In this document: in pieces, positions 33,432 through 42,800 of the stretch
Position numbering within the stretch: the first letter of the stretch is position 1
How the letters are laid out: every line of letters begins with the position of its first letter
Assembly: GCA_049296695.1 (NCBI GenBank)
Contig: JBAQSX010000045.1
Coordinates: 1 to 44,555, forward strand
Length of the DNA stretch: 44,555 bases
Direction of reading: 5' to 3'
Origin: UBA10906 sp049296695
GTDB lineage: Bacteria; Pseudomonadota; Gammaproteobacteria; Methylococcales; Methylomonadaceae
Notes under the pieces: model-generated
What the model saw: only the letters and a program-made list of their open reading frames with translations
The model's database searches: none
Told to the model about the DNA's origin: nothing
Translations under genes and position numbers: made by a program

Positions 33432-34781
33432 ATGACCTCAGTAGAACTACTTTCACCCGCTGGCACTATTAAAAACATGCGTTACGCCTTCGCTTATGGC
33501 GCGGATGCGGTTTATGCAGGACAACCCCGTTATAGTTTGCGGGTGCGTAATAATGATTTTTTAATGGAAAATTTAAAAATCGGTATTGATGAGGCGCATC
33601 AATTGAATAAAAAGTTTTATTTAGCCACGAATGTGATTCCACATAACGCCAAAGTAAAAACTTTTATGAAAGATATTGAACCCGTTATTGCTTTAAAACC
33701 CGATGCCTTAATAATGGCAGACGCGGGATTAATTATGATGATGCGCGAAGCCCACCCCGAAGTGGCAATCCATTTATCAGTGCAAGCCAATACCGTGAAT
33801 TACGCCACCGCTAAATTCTGGCATAACATGGGCGTAGAAAGAATTATCTTATCGCGTGAATTATCACTCGATGAAATTGAAGAAATTAAACAACACTGCC
33901 CTGAATTAGAATTAGAAGTATTTGTTCACGGCGCATTATGTATTGCCTATTCTGGACGGTGTTTATTATCGGGATATTTTAATCATAGAGACCCCAATCA
34001 AGGCACTTGTACTAATTCGTGTCGTTGGAAATATGATACTAAAACAGCAGAAGAAAATGCCGAAGGTGATTGGGTATTACCTAATCAAGATAATGTATTA
34101 TCAATGGACGCATTAAATACTGCCAGTTGTGGCGGCGCGGAGCGTCATCCATTAGCCGATAAAATTTATTTTTTAGAAGAAGAAAATCGTAAAGGTGAAT
34201 TATTGCCTGTCATGGAAGATGAAAACGGCACTTATATTATGAATTCAAAAGATTTACGCGCTATTGAACACGTTGAGCGTTTAGTGAAAATAGGCGTGAA
34301 TAGTTTGAAAATAGAAGGGCGCACTAAATCGCATTATTATGTGGCAAGAACCGCTCAAACTTACCGAATGGCAATTGATGACGCATTATCTAATCGTCCT
34401 TTTAATCCGCAATTATTAGGGGTATTAGAAAACTTAGCCAGCCGTGGTTATACCGATGGGTTTTATCAACGGCATCATACTCACGAACAACAGAATTATT
34501 TAACAGGTTATTCTAAAAGTCATCAGCAACAATTTTGCGGTGAAATTAGAGATTATGATAAAGAAACGGGCTTAGCGACTATTGATGTGAAAAATAAATT
34601 TTCAGTCGGTGATAAGGTTGAGTTAATTCTGCCCGAAGGTAATAAAGATATTATTATTGAGCGCATGGAAAATATGTACGGACAAGAAATGACTGAAGCC
34701 TCAGGTGGCGGTTATGAGGTTAGAATTCCTTTGCCTGAAATTAATAGTGCTGAGATGGGATTGTTGTCTCGTTATAATTAA
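33432..34781 (+). CDS. trhP: U32 family peptidase-like tRNA hydroxylation protein TrhP (YegQ)
   Basis: TrhP takes part in prephenate-dependent 5-hydroxylation of uridine 34 in tRNA; it is related to U32 peptidases. 449 residues match YegQ. The start ELLSPAGTIKNMRYAFAYGA and the U32 signature FVHGALCIAYSGRCLLSGYF are clear, followed by GTCTNSCRWKY, giving the cysteines of a probable iron-sulfur site. The C-terminal part (TGYSKSHQQQF to LPEINSAEMGLLSRYN) is the beta-barrel extension. No ribosome site is obvious ahead of ATG 33432. Confidence 0.9.
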   Translation: MTSVELLSPAGTIKNMRYAFAYGADAVYAGQPRYSLRVRNNDFLMENLKIGIDEAHQLNKKFYLATNVIPHNAKVKTFMKDIEPVIALKPDALIMADAGLIMMMREAHPEVAIHLSVQANTVNYATAKFWHNMGVERIILSRELSLDEIEEIKQHCPELELEVFVHGALCIAYSGRCLLSGYFNHRDPNQGTCTNSCRWKYDTKTAEENAEGDWVLPNQDNVLSMDALNTASCGGAERHPLADKIYFLEEENRKGELLPVMEDENGTYIMNSKDLRAIEHVERLVKIGVNSLKIEGRTKSHYYVARTAQTYRMAIDDALSNRPFNPQLLGVLENLASRGYTDGFYQRHHTHEQQNYLTGYSKSHQQQFCGEIRDYDKETGLATIDVKNKFSVGDKVELILPEGNKDIIIERMENMYGQEMTEASGGGYEVRIPLPEINSAEMGLLSRYN

Positions 34782-34788
34782 TTATTGT

Positions 34789-34814
34789 GGAGTGCAAACC
34801 TAGGTTTGTACTCC
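34789..34814. repeat. Palindromic repeat, GGAGTGCA family (copy 3)
   Basis: GGAGTGCAAACC and GGTTTGTACTCC form a stem with one mismatch, eight bases after the trhP stop. Confidence 0.7.
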
Positions 34815-34840
34815 TAAATTATTAAACAGGAATAATTAAA

Positions 34841-35032
34841 ATGAAAAAATTGCAATTTACTTTTTGGCAAGAAGACGATTATTTTATCGGTTTTCTAAAT
34901 GATTATCCTGATTATCAAACGCAAGGAATTACTAAAGAAGAACTGATAGAGAGTTTAAAAGATTTATTAGTCGATATTGAATCTGAGCAAATACCCTATC
35001 TGCGTAAAGTTGAAGAGTTATTAGTGGCTTAA
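34841..35032 (+). CDS. HicB-family antitoxin (orphan)
   Basis: 63 residues: MKKLQFTFWQEDDYFIGFLN, DYPDYQTQGITKEELIESLK, ending EEQIPYLRK-like SEQIPYLRKVEELLVA. This is the partly folded HicB fold without a C-terminal DNA-binding domain. AACAGG lies upstream of the ATG. The HicA toxin should follow; indeed a frame starting MKRRDLIR begins at the next base but is broken, so the antitoxin is now alone. Confidence 0.82.
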   Translation: MKKLQFTFWQEDDYFIGFLNDYPDYQTQGITKEELIESLKDLLVDIESEQIPYLRKVEELLVA

Positions 35033-35095
35033 ATGAAAAGACGTGATTTAATTAGATTTTTCTCATTTCCACGTTTTTTAATATTTAAAGGTTAA
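35033..35095 (+). pseudogene. HicA toxin remnant
   Basis: MKRRDLIRFF is the usual start of HicA, but the frame reads on as SFPRFLIFKG and stops. The catalytic His in GSH and the double-stranded RNA-binding fold are missing. The break lies directly before the unknown membrane protein at 35098. Confidence 0.65.
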
Positions 35096-35097
35096 TT

Positions 35098-35808
35098 ATG
35101 GAAGTCCATACTAAATTAGATATTCAACAAGCATTTGTAGTAAAAGAACAAGATATTATAAAAATATGGAAAGCCTTTGAAGATAATAGCATGAAAGTTA
35201 GTGCAACTATAGAATGTTCTGATGAATTAAATAGAGATTTTAAAGATAGTGAATCGCTTATAAAATATGAAAATCCAAAACGAGCTTATATTAAGACACT
35301 TCAAATTTATGCTTGGAATAAAGAATCATATAAGTCCTCAAGCGTTTCTTTAGGTATACGACATTATGCACCAATTAATGTATCAATTTATGGCGATGAA
35401 AATACGGTAACATCGACACGCACAAAAATTGTGGATACGGTGGACGGAATGAAACCATGGTATTCACGCATAGCAACTCTTGATTTTTCCTTTATTATTT
35501 CTTTTGTTTATTTAATAATTCTTGCATCTTTATATTTATCAGGAAATCATTCAAATACAGCTTCATCATCGCTTTCATTTAATAGAGCATTAATAACTAC
35601 AATTATTATTATTGCAGCAATTGGTTCAATCATTTTTCTTCATAAAAAACTAATTCAATTTTTATCAAAAATTTTTCCAATTGCTACTTTTGCTATTGGT
35701 CAGGGATTAAATCGTCATGAATATCTTGATAAAATTAGATGGTGGGCAATATCAACGATTGTTGCTGGTATAGTTGCCCAATTATTGCGAACATTTTTTA
35801 TAACTTAG
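35098..35808 (+). CDS. Unknown membrane protein
   Basis: 236 residues, not recognised. The first 120 residues are soluble, charged and beta-rich (VSATIECSDELNRDFKDSES, KRAYIKTLQIYAWNKE), with an Asp/Glu-rich start. Three hydrophobic helices follow: FSFIISFVYLIILASLYL, ALITTIIIIAAIGSIIFL and WWAISTIVAGIVAQLL. Codon use is more AT-rich than in neighbouring housekeeping genes. It sits where hicA should be and is followed by another broken small gene, so it may have arrived with a small insertion. A cytoplasmic sensory or effector part with membrane anchor fits, but no function can be given. Confidence 0.7.
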   Translation: MEVHTKLDIQQAFVVKEQDIIKIWKAFEDNSMKVSATIECSDELNRDFKDSESLIKYENPKRAYIKTLQIYAWNKESYKSSSVSLGIRHYAPINVSIYGDENTVTSTRTKIVDTVDGMKPWYSRIATLDFSFIISFVYLIILASLYLSGNHSNTASSSLSFNRALITTIIIIAAIGSIIFLHKKLIQFLSKIFPIATFAIGQGLNRHEYLDKIRWWAISTIVAGIVAQLLRTFFIT

Positions 35809-35826
35809 TTCTTTATGGAGTACACA

Positions 35827-36003
35827 ATGCTTTCTGTGCAAGCGATAAAAAATGCTATTACTCAATTATAAGAAACTGATTTAATTGAATTTCGCCAGTG
35901 GTTTGAGCAGTTTAATCAACAATTAGTCGATAAAACGCCCAATGAAACCACCATAAAAGCCGCTGATAATGGCGATTATGAAAATATTGATTTAACGCCT
36001 TAG
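35827..36003 (+). pseudogene. Broken antitoxin-like small gene
   Basis: From ATG 35827 the frame reads MLSVQAIKNAITQL, then a TAA, then ETDLIEFRQWFEQFNQQL to a final TAG at 36003. The sequence on both sides of the stop reads as one small helical protein of the kind found as an antitoxin beside RelE-type toxins. No toxin gene follows. Confidence 0.6.
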
Positions 36004-36028
36004 CTTTTATTAATTAAAAATATCATCA

Positions 36029-36110
36029 AAATCAGAATTTACTCAATTTTGCAATTAACAGAATTAAACATTTTGCTAATTCTTTAATTCTGAAAATTCT
36101 GATTAAAACA
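36029..36110. repeat. Diverged copy 3 of the TGTCTGAATCAGG repeat family
   Basis: AAATCAGAATTTACTCAATT on the left and AAATTCTGATT on the right, with the internal order of the family kept (GAATTTAC, CAGAATTA, CTGAAAATTCTGATT). It lies between the broken antitoxin gene and ispH. Confidence 0.5.
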
Positions 36111-36167
36111 GAATAATAACTTAATTATCAAACCCTCTTCTTTCACACACACTTAACTAAAAAAACT

Positions 36168-37115
36168 ATGCAAATTGTACTCGCTAATCCTCGCGGTTTT
36201 TGTGCAGGCGTTGACCGCGCTATTGAAATCGTCGACCAAGCCATTGAAGCCTTTGGCGCACCGATTTATGTCCGCCATGAAGTCGTTCATAACCGCACTG
36301 TGGTGGACGGACTCAAAGCCAAAGGCGCGATTTTTATTGAAGATTTAACCGATGTGCCAGTAGGTTCAACCCTTATATTTAGCGCACATGGCGTATCTAA
36401 ACAAGTGCAGCAAGAAGCCAAAGAACGCCAATTAACCGTGTTTGATGCCACTTGCCCCTTAGTCACTAAAGTGCATATTCAAGTCTCAAAACACGCCAAA
36501 GCTGACCGCGAAGTGATATTAATCGGACACGCAGGTCATCCCGAAGTGGAAGGCACCATGGGGCAGTATGAAAAATGCACCGATAACGGCGGCATTTATT
36601 TAGTCGAAACCCCCGAAGACGTAAAAAATTTAAACGTTAATAATCCTGATAATTTAGCTTATGTGACGCAAACTACCTTATCAATGACTGACGCTAAAAT
36701 TATGGTCGATGCTTTAAGAGCGCGTTTTAAAGGTATTCAAGAACAAAAGAAAGATGATATTTGTTATGCCACCCAAAACCGTCAAGATGCGGTTAGTGAA
36801 TTAACTAAAACCGCTGATTTAATATTAGTTGTGGGTTCGCCTAATAGTTCTAATTCAAATCGTTTGCGTGAAATTGCCGAGCAATTAGGCAAAACCGCTT
36901 ATTTAATTGATACCGCAAGCGATATGCAAAAAGAGTGGTTTAAAGATATTAATGTAGTGGGCGTGACTGCGGGGGCTTCTGCACCTGAGGTATTAGTCCA
37001 AGAAGTGATTGCACAATTAAAACAATGGGGCGGTGAAACGACGCAAGAATTAAAAGGTATTGAAGAAAAAGTCGTTTTCTCTTTACCTAAAGGTTTAAAA
37101 AAAGCGGTCGCTTAA
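36168..37115 (+). CDS. ispH: 4-hydroxy-3-methylbut-2-enyl diphosphate reductase
   Basis: The last enzyme of the MEP isoprenoid pathway; it makes IPP and DMAPP with an iron-sulfur cluster. 315 residues. The three cluster cysteines are visible in NPRGFCAGVDRA, FDATCPLVTKVH and DDICYATQNRQDA. Substrate residues appear in YVRHEVVHN, FSAHGVSKQV, LIGHAGHPEVEGTMGQY and GSPNSSNSNRLREIA. hslR starts six bases after its stop, indicating a two-gene unit. Confidence 0.96.
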   Translation: MQIVLANPRGFCAGVDRAIEIVDQAIEAFGAPIYVRHEVVHNRTVVDGLKAKGAIFIEDLTDVPVGSTLIFSAHGVSKQVQQEAKERQLTVFDATCPLVTKVHIQVSKHAKADREVILIGHAGHPEVEGTMGQYEKCTDNGGIYLVETPEDVKNLNVNNPDNLAYVTQTTLSMTDAKIMVDALRARFKGIQEQKKDDICYATQNRQDAVSELTKTADLILVVGSPNSSNSNRLREIAEQLGKTAYLIDTASDMQKEWFKDINVVGVTAGASAPEVLVQEVIAQLKQWGGETTQELKGIEEKVVFSLPKGLKKAVA

Positions 37116-37121
37116 ATTATT

Positions 37122-37520
37122 ATGTCTGCTGAATTAGAAGTTTTACGCTTAGATAAATGGTTATGGGCGGCGCGGTTTTTTAAAACTCGCAGTCTTGCCG
37201 CTGAGGCAATTGCGGGTGGTAAAGTACATGTTAATGCGCAACGCGTTAAAGCCAGTAAAGAAATTAAAATCGGTGCGCAATTAAGTATTAGTAAAGAGCG
37301 TTATATGTGGCAGATTACGGTATTGGCTTTAAGTAGTCAGCGCAAACCTGCCAAAGAAGCGGTATTATTATATGAAGAATCGCTTGAGAGTATTGCTAAA
37401 AGGCAACAGCAATTACAAGAAGAGCGTTTGCACCGAGAATTATTTCCTTTTGATTATACGGCAATTAAACCTAATAAAAAGGATAGGCGTTTAATTCATC
37501 GTTTTAAACAAGATAATTAA
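37122..37520 (+). CDS. hslR: Heat shock protein 15 (ribosome-associated S4-domain protein)
   Basis: HslR binds free 50S subunits that carry a stalled nascent chain and helps recycle them. The 132 residues begin with the S4 RNA-binding domain: LRLDKWLWAARFFKTRSLAA, EAIAGGKVHVNAQRVKAS and IKIGAQLSI. A basic tail with KPNKKDRRLIHRFKQ follows. Length and order match E. coli HslR (133 residues). It is co-transcribed with ispH. Confidence 0.92.
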   Translation: MSAELEVLRLDKWLWAARFFKTRSLAAEAIAGGKVHVNAQRVKASKEIKIGAQLSISKERYMWQITVLALSSQRKPAKEAVLLYEESLESIAKRQQQLQEERLHRELFPFDYTAIKPNKKDRRLIHRFKQDN

Positions 37521-37540
37521 AGTTACTCTTGTCTTACTCT

Positions 37541-37648
37541 CGTTCCCACGCGTTGCGTGGGAATGCCTTTAAGACGCGCCGCGTCATGTCTAAATTACAA
37601 ACCGCAGGCGCGGTATAACTGTATTCCCACGCGGCGCGTGGGAACAAG
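37541..37648. repeat. Double-hairpin repeat CGTTCCCACGC family
   Basis: TTCCCACGC/GCGTGGGAA at about 37543-37562 and again TTCCCACGC/GCGTGGGAA at 37624-37643 flank a third hairpin GACGCG/CGCGTC (37573-37585). The outer arms CGTTCCCACGC and GCGTGGGAAC are themselves inverted. G+C is clearly higher than in surrounding DNA. Confidence 0.75.
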
Positions 37649-37660
37649 GGAATAATAATA

Positions 37661-37686
37661 AAGACGTTGCGCTGCAACGTCTCTAC
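37661..37686. repeat. Palindromic repeat, GACGTTGC family (copy 2)
   Basis: GACGTTGC and GCAACGTC around a 3-base loop, followed by TCTAC as in copy 1 at 14482-14510. It lies just before the end of the phosphatase gene and may be its terminator. Confidence 0.7.
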
Positions 37687-37691
37687 TAAAA

Positions 37692-39701
37692 TTATAAACC
37701 CGTTAATGGATAAATAATTTCATCACCCATTAATAAAGTATGTTGTTTGGCTAAACCATTTTCAAAATCAACTAAACCTAAATTACATTCTACATTAACG
37801 CGGGTTTGTCCTTGCGAGGGTAATAAACGCACACTACTTTCCCAAGAACTAATCGGTAGCCATGGGAATAATTTTTTCAATTTATTGCTGTGTTTAGTAT
37901 CACCTAAATACTGCCCTAATTTTTCAAGATAAGCACCCTGAGTTTCTTCAGGCGCGTTTTTCAACGAAGAACTGACTAATTGATAACAACGCAAGGGTTC
38001 AGTAGTGGTACTACGATTATAGTTACCAATAGCAGTAAATGAATAATGGACATCGCCTGATAAAAACACGCATTGTTTAATTGCCATATCTTTACTCAAA
38101 CAATCCATTAAGGTTAAAAAACTCTGCTCATTAGAAGTCCACGCTTCCACATCGGCAAAATTAATCATGTAATTAATCAGCCAGCCTTCTTTACCAATAA
38201 GTTTTTCAAAATAACGCACATATTCATAGCTTTCAATTAAATCAGCCGCCACGCACAAAAATTCTTGAATACCTTCCATTAATGAAAAGCCCAATACAGG
38301 CGTAGTGGCAATAAATACGGGCGTGGTTTGATTGCTAATATTTAAAGCGGGATTACTTTTTAATTTCGCCCATTCCAAACGTAACCAATCACAGGCATAA
38401 CGGTCAATTAATACGGGCAAATAATTGTCTTTAGTGGTGACACGTTGGGTTCTTGAATCAATGGCAATAATGGGTGGATTAGTCGGAACTGAAAAACCAC
38501 AGCCGCGTTTATGCCAAGTATGCAAATCATAACTCTCATTAATTTCAGCGGCGTTAGTGGTATCTAATAAATACTGACTAATACTTGCGCGTAAATCTTT
38601 GTCGAAATTATCAGGCTCATTACCCCAACCTTGGAATGTCCAAAAAGACGCTAAGGCATTAGCTACCACGCGTTGCCCTACAGGTGAAGTGCGCACGTCG
38701 TTATACCATTTACTGGTAATATTCCAATCATCGGTGACATCGTGGTCATCAAAAATCATATAAGTGGGAACATTGGCTAATAAGCGGCGGACATTACTTA
38801 ATGTTGCTTGGAAAGTTTTAACGCTAGTTAATTCGTTTTTAGCTTTTTCAGTTAAATCCTCAACTTCTTTTTTAGCTTTTTTGGCTTTAGCACGGTGTTT
38901 TTCGCTAACTTCTTGGACGAAACTTTCCCAATTTTCATCAGTAATTGACCAGTTTTCAGCATTACCAAAAACGTAAATATACATAGCGGCAAATTCACCA
39001 AAAGCCATTAAATGATTTTCAGCCTCAGAAGAAGTAAATCCTGAGTGATGTTCATTTAAAAATACTTCACGCCCATTGGGCGCGATATTTTGCGGGTCTT
39101 TATAAATGATATTATCTTGCGCGTCTAAATAAGGAATTAATTCAGGGCGACCGATTAAATCAGCGGCTTGTTTTTTTAATAATTCCAACACATAAACGGA
39201 AACATCATCGGCATAAATTTGATCGCCTGATAATAATAAAACGGCGGGGCGTTTATTAATATCATTATGGGTAGTTGTTAATAAAGTATCACCATAACTG
39301 AGCGCGTCGGCACTTTTACCGCCGCCGTGAGGTTTTCTGCAACTGCCATGTAATAAGCGTTTTAAATCAGTGGGAATAAAAAACTTAGGATTGGGGTTGT
39401 TATCATAAGTTAAAGCTGACAAATCAACGGCTTTGTTATTAGCATCGATTAGTTGATAATACAAAAAGGTATTAACGGGATAAGCTGTTTCAGGATTAGC
39501 GGGGGCTTGCAGTAAATACACAAATAATTGTTGCCCTAATTGGCAGTAATCATTTTTAGTCAGTGGCGCACTTTCACCCAATATGTCGCCATTTTCTGAA
39601 ATAACCTGTAGTTTTAAATGAATCAGTTCTCTTGAGGCAAACCACACGCAAACCCGATTAGCGGTGACGCGTCTTAAAATAGGACCTGCTAGCAATGTCA
39701 T
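37692..39701 (-). CDS. PhoD-like alkaline phosphatase family protein
   Basis: A metallophosphatase related to PhoD. 669 residues without a signal peptide. The metal-binding blocks are LLHGSCRKPHG, LLLSGDQIYADDVS (Asp), MIFDDHDVTDDWN (Asp-His) and VFLSGDVHYSFTAIG (His) near the C-terminus. A beta-sandwich N-terminal part (GPILRRVTANRVCVWFASRE) is as in PhoD. ATG 39701 is used since AAGGTGG lies six bases ahead; a GTG nine bases upstream is in frame. Absence of a leader suggests a cytoplasmic enzyme or non-standard export; the substrate is unknown. Confidence 0.85.
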   Translation of the reverse strand: MTLLAGPILRRVTANRVCVWFASRELIHLKLQVISENGDILGESAPLTKNDYCQLGQQLFVYLLQAPANPETAYPVNTFLYYQLIDANNKAVDLSALTYDNNPNPKFFIPTDLKRLLHGSCRKPHGGGKSADALSYGDTLLTTTHNDINKRPAVLLLSGDQIYADDVSVYVLELLKKQAADLIGRPELIPYLDAQDNIIYKDPQNIAPNGREVFLNEHHSGFTSSEAENHLMAFGEFAAMYIYVFGNAENWSITDENWESFVQEVSEKHRAKAKKAKKEVEDLTEKAKNELTSVKTFQATLSNVRRLLANVPTYMIFDDHDVTDDWNITSKWYNDVRTSPVGQRVVANALASFWTFQGWGNEPDNFDKDLRASISQYLLDTTNAAEINESYDLHTWHKRGCGFSVPTNPPIIAIDSRTQRVTTKDNYLPVLIDRYACDWLRLEWAKLKSNPALNISNQTTPVFIATTPVLGFSLMEGIQEFLCVAADLIESYEYVRYFEKLIGKEGWLINYMINFADVEAWTSNEQSFLTLMDCLSKDMAIKQCVFLSGDVHYSFTAIGNYNRSTTTEPLRCYQLVSSSLKNAPEETQGAYLEKLGQYLGDTKHSNKLKKLFPWLPISSWESSVRLLPSQGQTRVNVECNLGLVDFENGLAKQHTLLMGDEIIYPLTGL

Positions 39702-39827
39702 TATTTCCACCTTTATTGTTATAGTTAAGTAACCGAATAGCTAATCTATCAATTATGTGGCTTTAATGCAATTTAATGCGTCATTTAATTAACTTATATA
39801 TTAGTAATTAACGATAAGGTGTTTTTA

Positions 39828-42800
39828 TTAAGGATAATCGATTGCAACCGTGACTTGTTCGAGTAGAATCTCAAATTGATTAATGGATAAGGGTTCACTA
39901 AATAAATAGCCTTGGTAATGATGACAGCCATTATTTAATAAAAACTGTAATTGTTCTTGGGTTTCTACGCCTTCGGCAATCACATTTAAACCTAAACTGG
40001 TTGCCATGACAATAATGGTGCGTACAATGGTTTGGTCACTGCTATCAATACTAATATCTCTCACAAAGGATTGATCGATTTTTAGTTGATGCAATGGGAG
40101 TTTTTTTAAATATTGTAAAGAGGAATAACCTGTCCCAAAATCATCTAAAGAGAATTGAATATCTAATTCTCTTAAGGTATTCATGATGGCAATAGTATCT
40201 TCTACATTGACCAGTAACATGCTTTCGGTTAATTCAAGTTTTAGCAAAGCGGGATTAATGGCGTAACATTCAATAATAGCTTGTACCCGCTGGACAAAAT
40301 TACTTTGAAAAAATTGTTTCGCGCTTACATTGACCGATAATACTAATTCGCGTGTTAATGGGTTTTGTTGCCATGCTTTTAATTGTTTGCAAGCGGTTTC
40401 TAATACCCAATCACCAATAGGTAAAATTAACCCCGTATCTTCTGCTAAGGCAATAAATTCTGAGGGGGGCAGTAAACCACGTTGAGGATGATGCCAACGA
40501 ATTAAGGCTTCCGCGCCTAAAGGACGATAACAATTATCGACTTGGATTTGATAATATAATTGGAATTGCCAGTGTTTAAGGGCGGCGCGTAATTCATTTT
40601 CTAATAAAACCCGTGCTGTGATGATTTTTTGCATTTGCGGATCGAAAAAACGAATGGTATTGCGTCCCGCGCTTTTGGCTTGATACATGGCAATATCGGC
40701 GTGTTTTAATAATTCATCTTCGGTTTGGAGATGACCATTAAATAAGGTGACACCAATACTGGCGGTATTGAGATGGATAAGATTTTCAGTTAAATGAAAC
40801 GGCTGATTAAAATCATTTAAAATCGTATCAGCAATAGTATCGGCTTGGGTGGCGGCTTCGAGGGCATGATGACTTAAGTTTTCTAACATAACCACAAATT
40901 CATCACCGCCTAGCCGCGCTACGGTATCGGTTTCGCGATTATTAGCTAATAGACGTTGCGCGACTTGTTGCAGTAGTAAATCCCCGACATCATGTCCTAA
41001 GGTATCGTTGAGTGATTTAAAATTATCTAAGTCAATGAATAATAACGCGCCTTGTTTGCCGCTACGATGACTTGAGGCTAATGCCAGTTTTAAGCGGTCT
41101 TGCAACAATCTTCGATTAGCTAAATTAGTCAACGGGTCGTAAAAAGCAAGGCGTTCAATTTCTTGATCAGCGGCTTTTTTTAAAGTGATGTCGATGAGTG
41201 TGCCTACATAATGGCTGATCATGCCATTTTGATTTTTTACTGCGGTAATATGTAGATATTGGGGATAGAGTTCGCCGTTTTTGCGCCGATTCCACAGTTC
41301 ACCTTGCCATCTGCCTGTGTTATTAATACTTACCCAAACCTCTGCATAAAAATCTTGTCCATGCCTACCTGATTGTAAGATACGCGGATTTTTACCAATC
41401 ACTTCTTCTGGGCTATAGCCTGTAATATCAGTAAAAGCTTGATTGACGCGTAAAATGCTTTGATTAATATCCACCACCATCATACCTTCTTGGGATTCAA
41501 ACACGGTGGCGGCAATGCGTAGTTGTTGTTCGATGTGTTTGCGCTGAGTAATATCACGCGAAGAGTTAAATAACACGCGCTTACCATCTAATTGCAATGG
41601 AAAACTACTGACTTCAACATCAAAAATATCGCCGTCTTTGTGGCGATGACGGGTTTCAAATTGAATACGCACGTCTTGTTCAAGATATTGTTTTAAAAGA
41701 CTTATTAATTCAACATCACTGTATTGCGCGTCCCATTGCGACACATTCATGCCCGTCATTTCCTCGCGCTTATAGCCGAGCATGTCGCAAAACGCGTCAC
41801 TGACTTCTAAAATATTGCCGTCAGTATCGAGAATATGAATACCGTCACTGGCATTGCGCAACAGCATTAAATTTTTCTCGCTTTCTTTAAGCAAAGCTTG
41901 CTGCGCTTTTAAACGTTCACTAATATCAATAAAAGTCGCAATTGCCCCAGTGATAATGCCATCAATAATACTAGGTTGCGACCAATATTCCACAGGTACA
42001 GCCTGACCATCTTTGCGCCAAAACACTTCATCACTGACATGTACTTTTTCGTTACGCACATAAGCGGCATAAATTTTACAATCCTCAACAGGATAAGGAC
42101 TGCCGTCAGGATAAGAATGATGAATTAATTCATGTACATGCTTACCAATCACTTCTTCAATGCTGTCATAACCTAAAATGCGTAAAAAAGATTGGTTAGC
42201 AAAACGACAATAGCCCTTGGTATCAACGCCATAAGCCCCTTCTGCCATTGAATTGAGCAACGAATAAATATGTTGATGCGATTTGTGCAGGGCCGATTCA
42301 ACCCGTTTACGTTCAGTAATATCGTGCATCACCGCCAATACATGCGACCCTTGACTATCATGAGCGCAAACAGTGGTATAAATCTGCACTACGCGCTCCT
42401 CACCGTTTTTACGCGTAATTGTCCATTCTTCGCCCTTGATATGATCACCCTGACGCATTCGTGCCATGCGCTGTTTTGCTTGTTCTTGTACTTTGGAATC
42501 AATATAAACTGTTTGATACCAACCCAATTGATTAATTTCTTCTAACGTGAATCCCGTTAATAATTCCATACTGTGATTCCACACAGTAAATTGAGTATAG
42601 GGAGGCTCATTAATACCATGACATACCGCCAAGGCATTAACTTGGGCATTAATAACCGATTGGATAAAACTTAATTGCGCTAATAAATGTTGCTCAAGTA
42701 ATTTACGCTCGGTAATATCATGATAAATACCCAATACCCCGATAATTTCATTTTTAGTATTATGTAAAGGGACTTTAACCGTGCGTATCCACGCTTTTTC

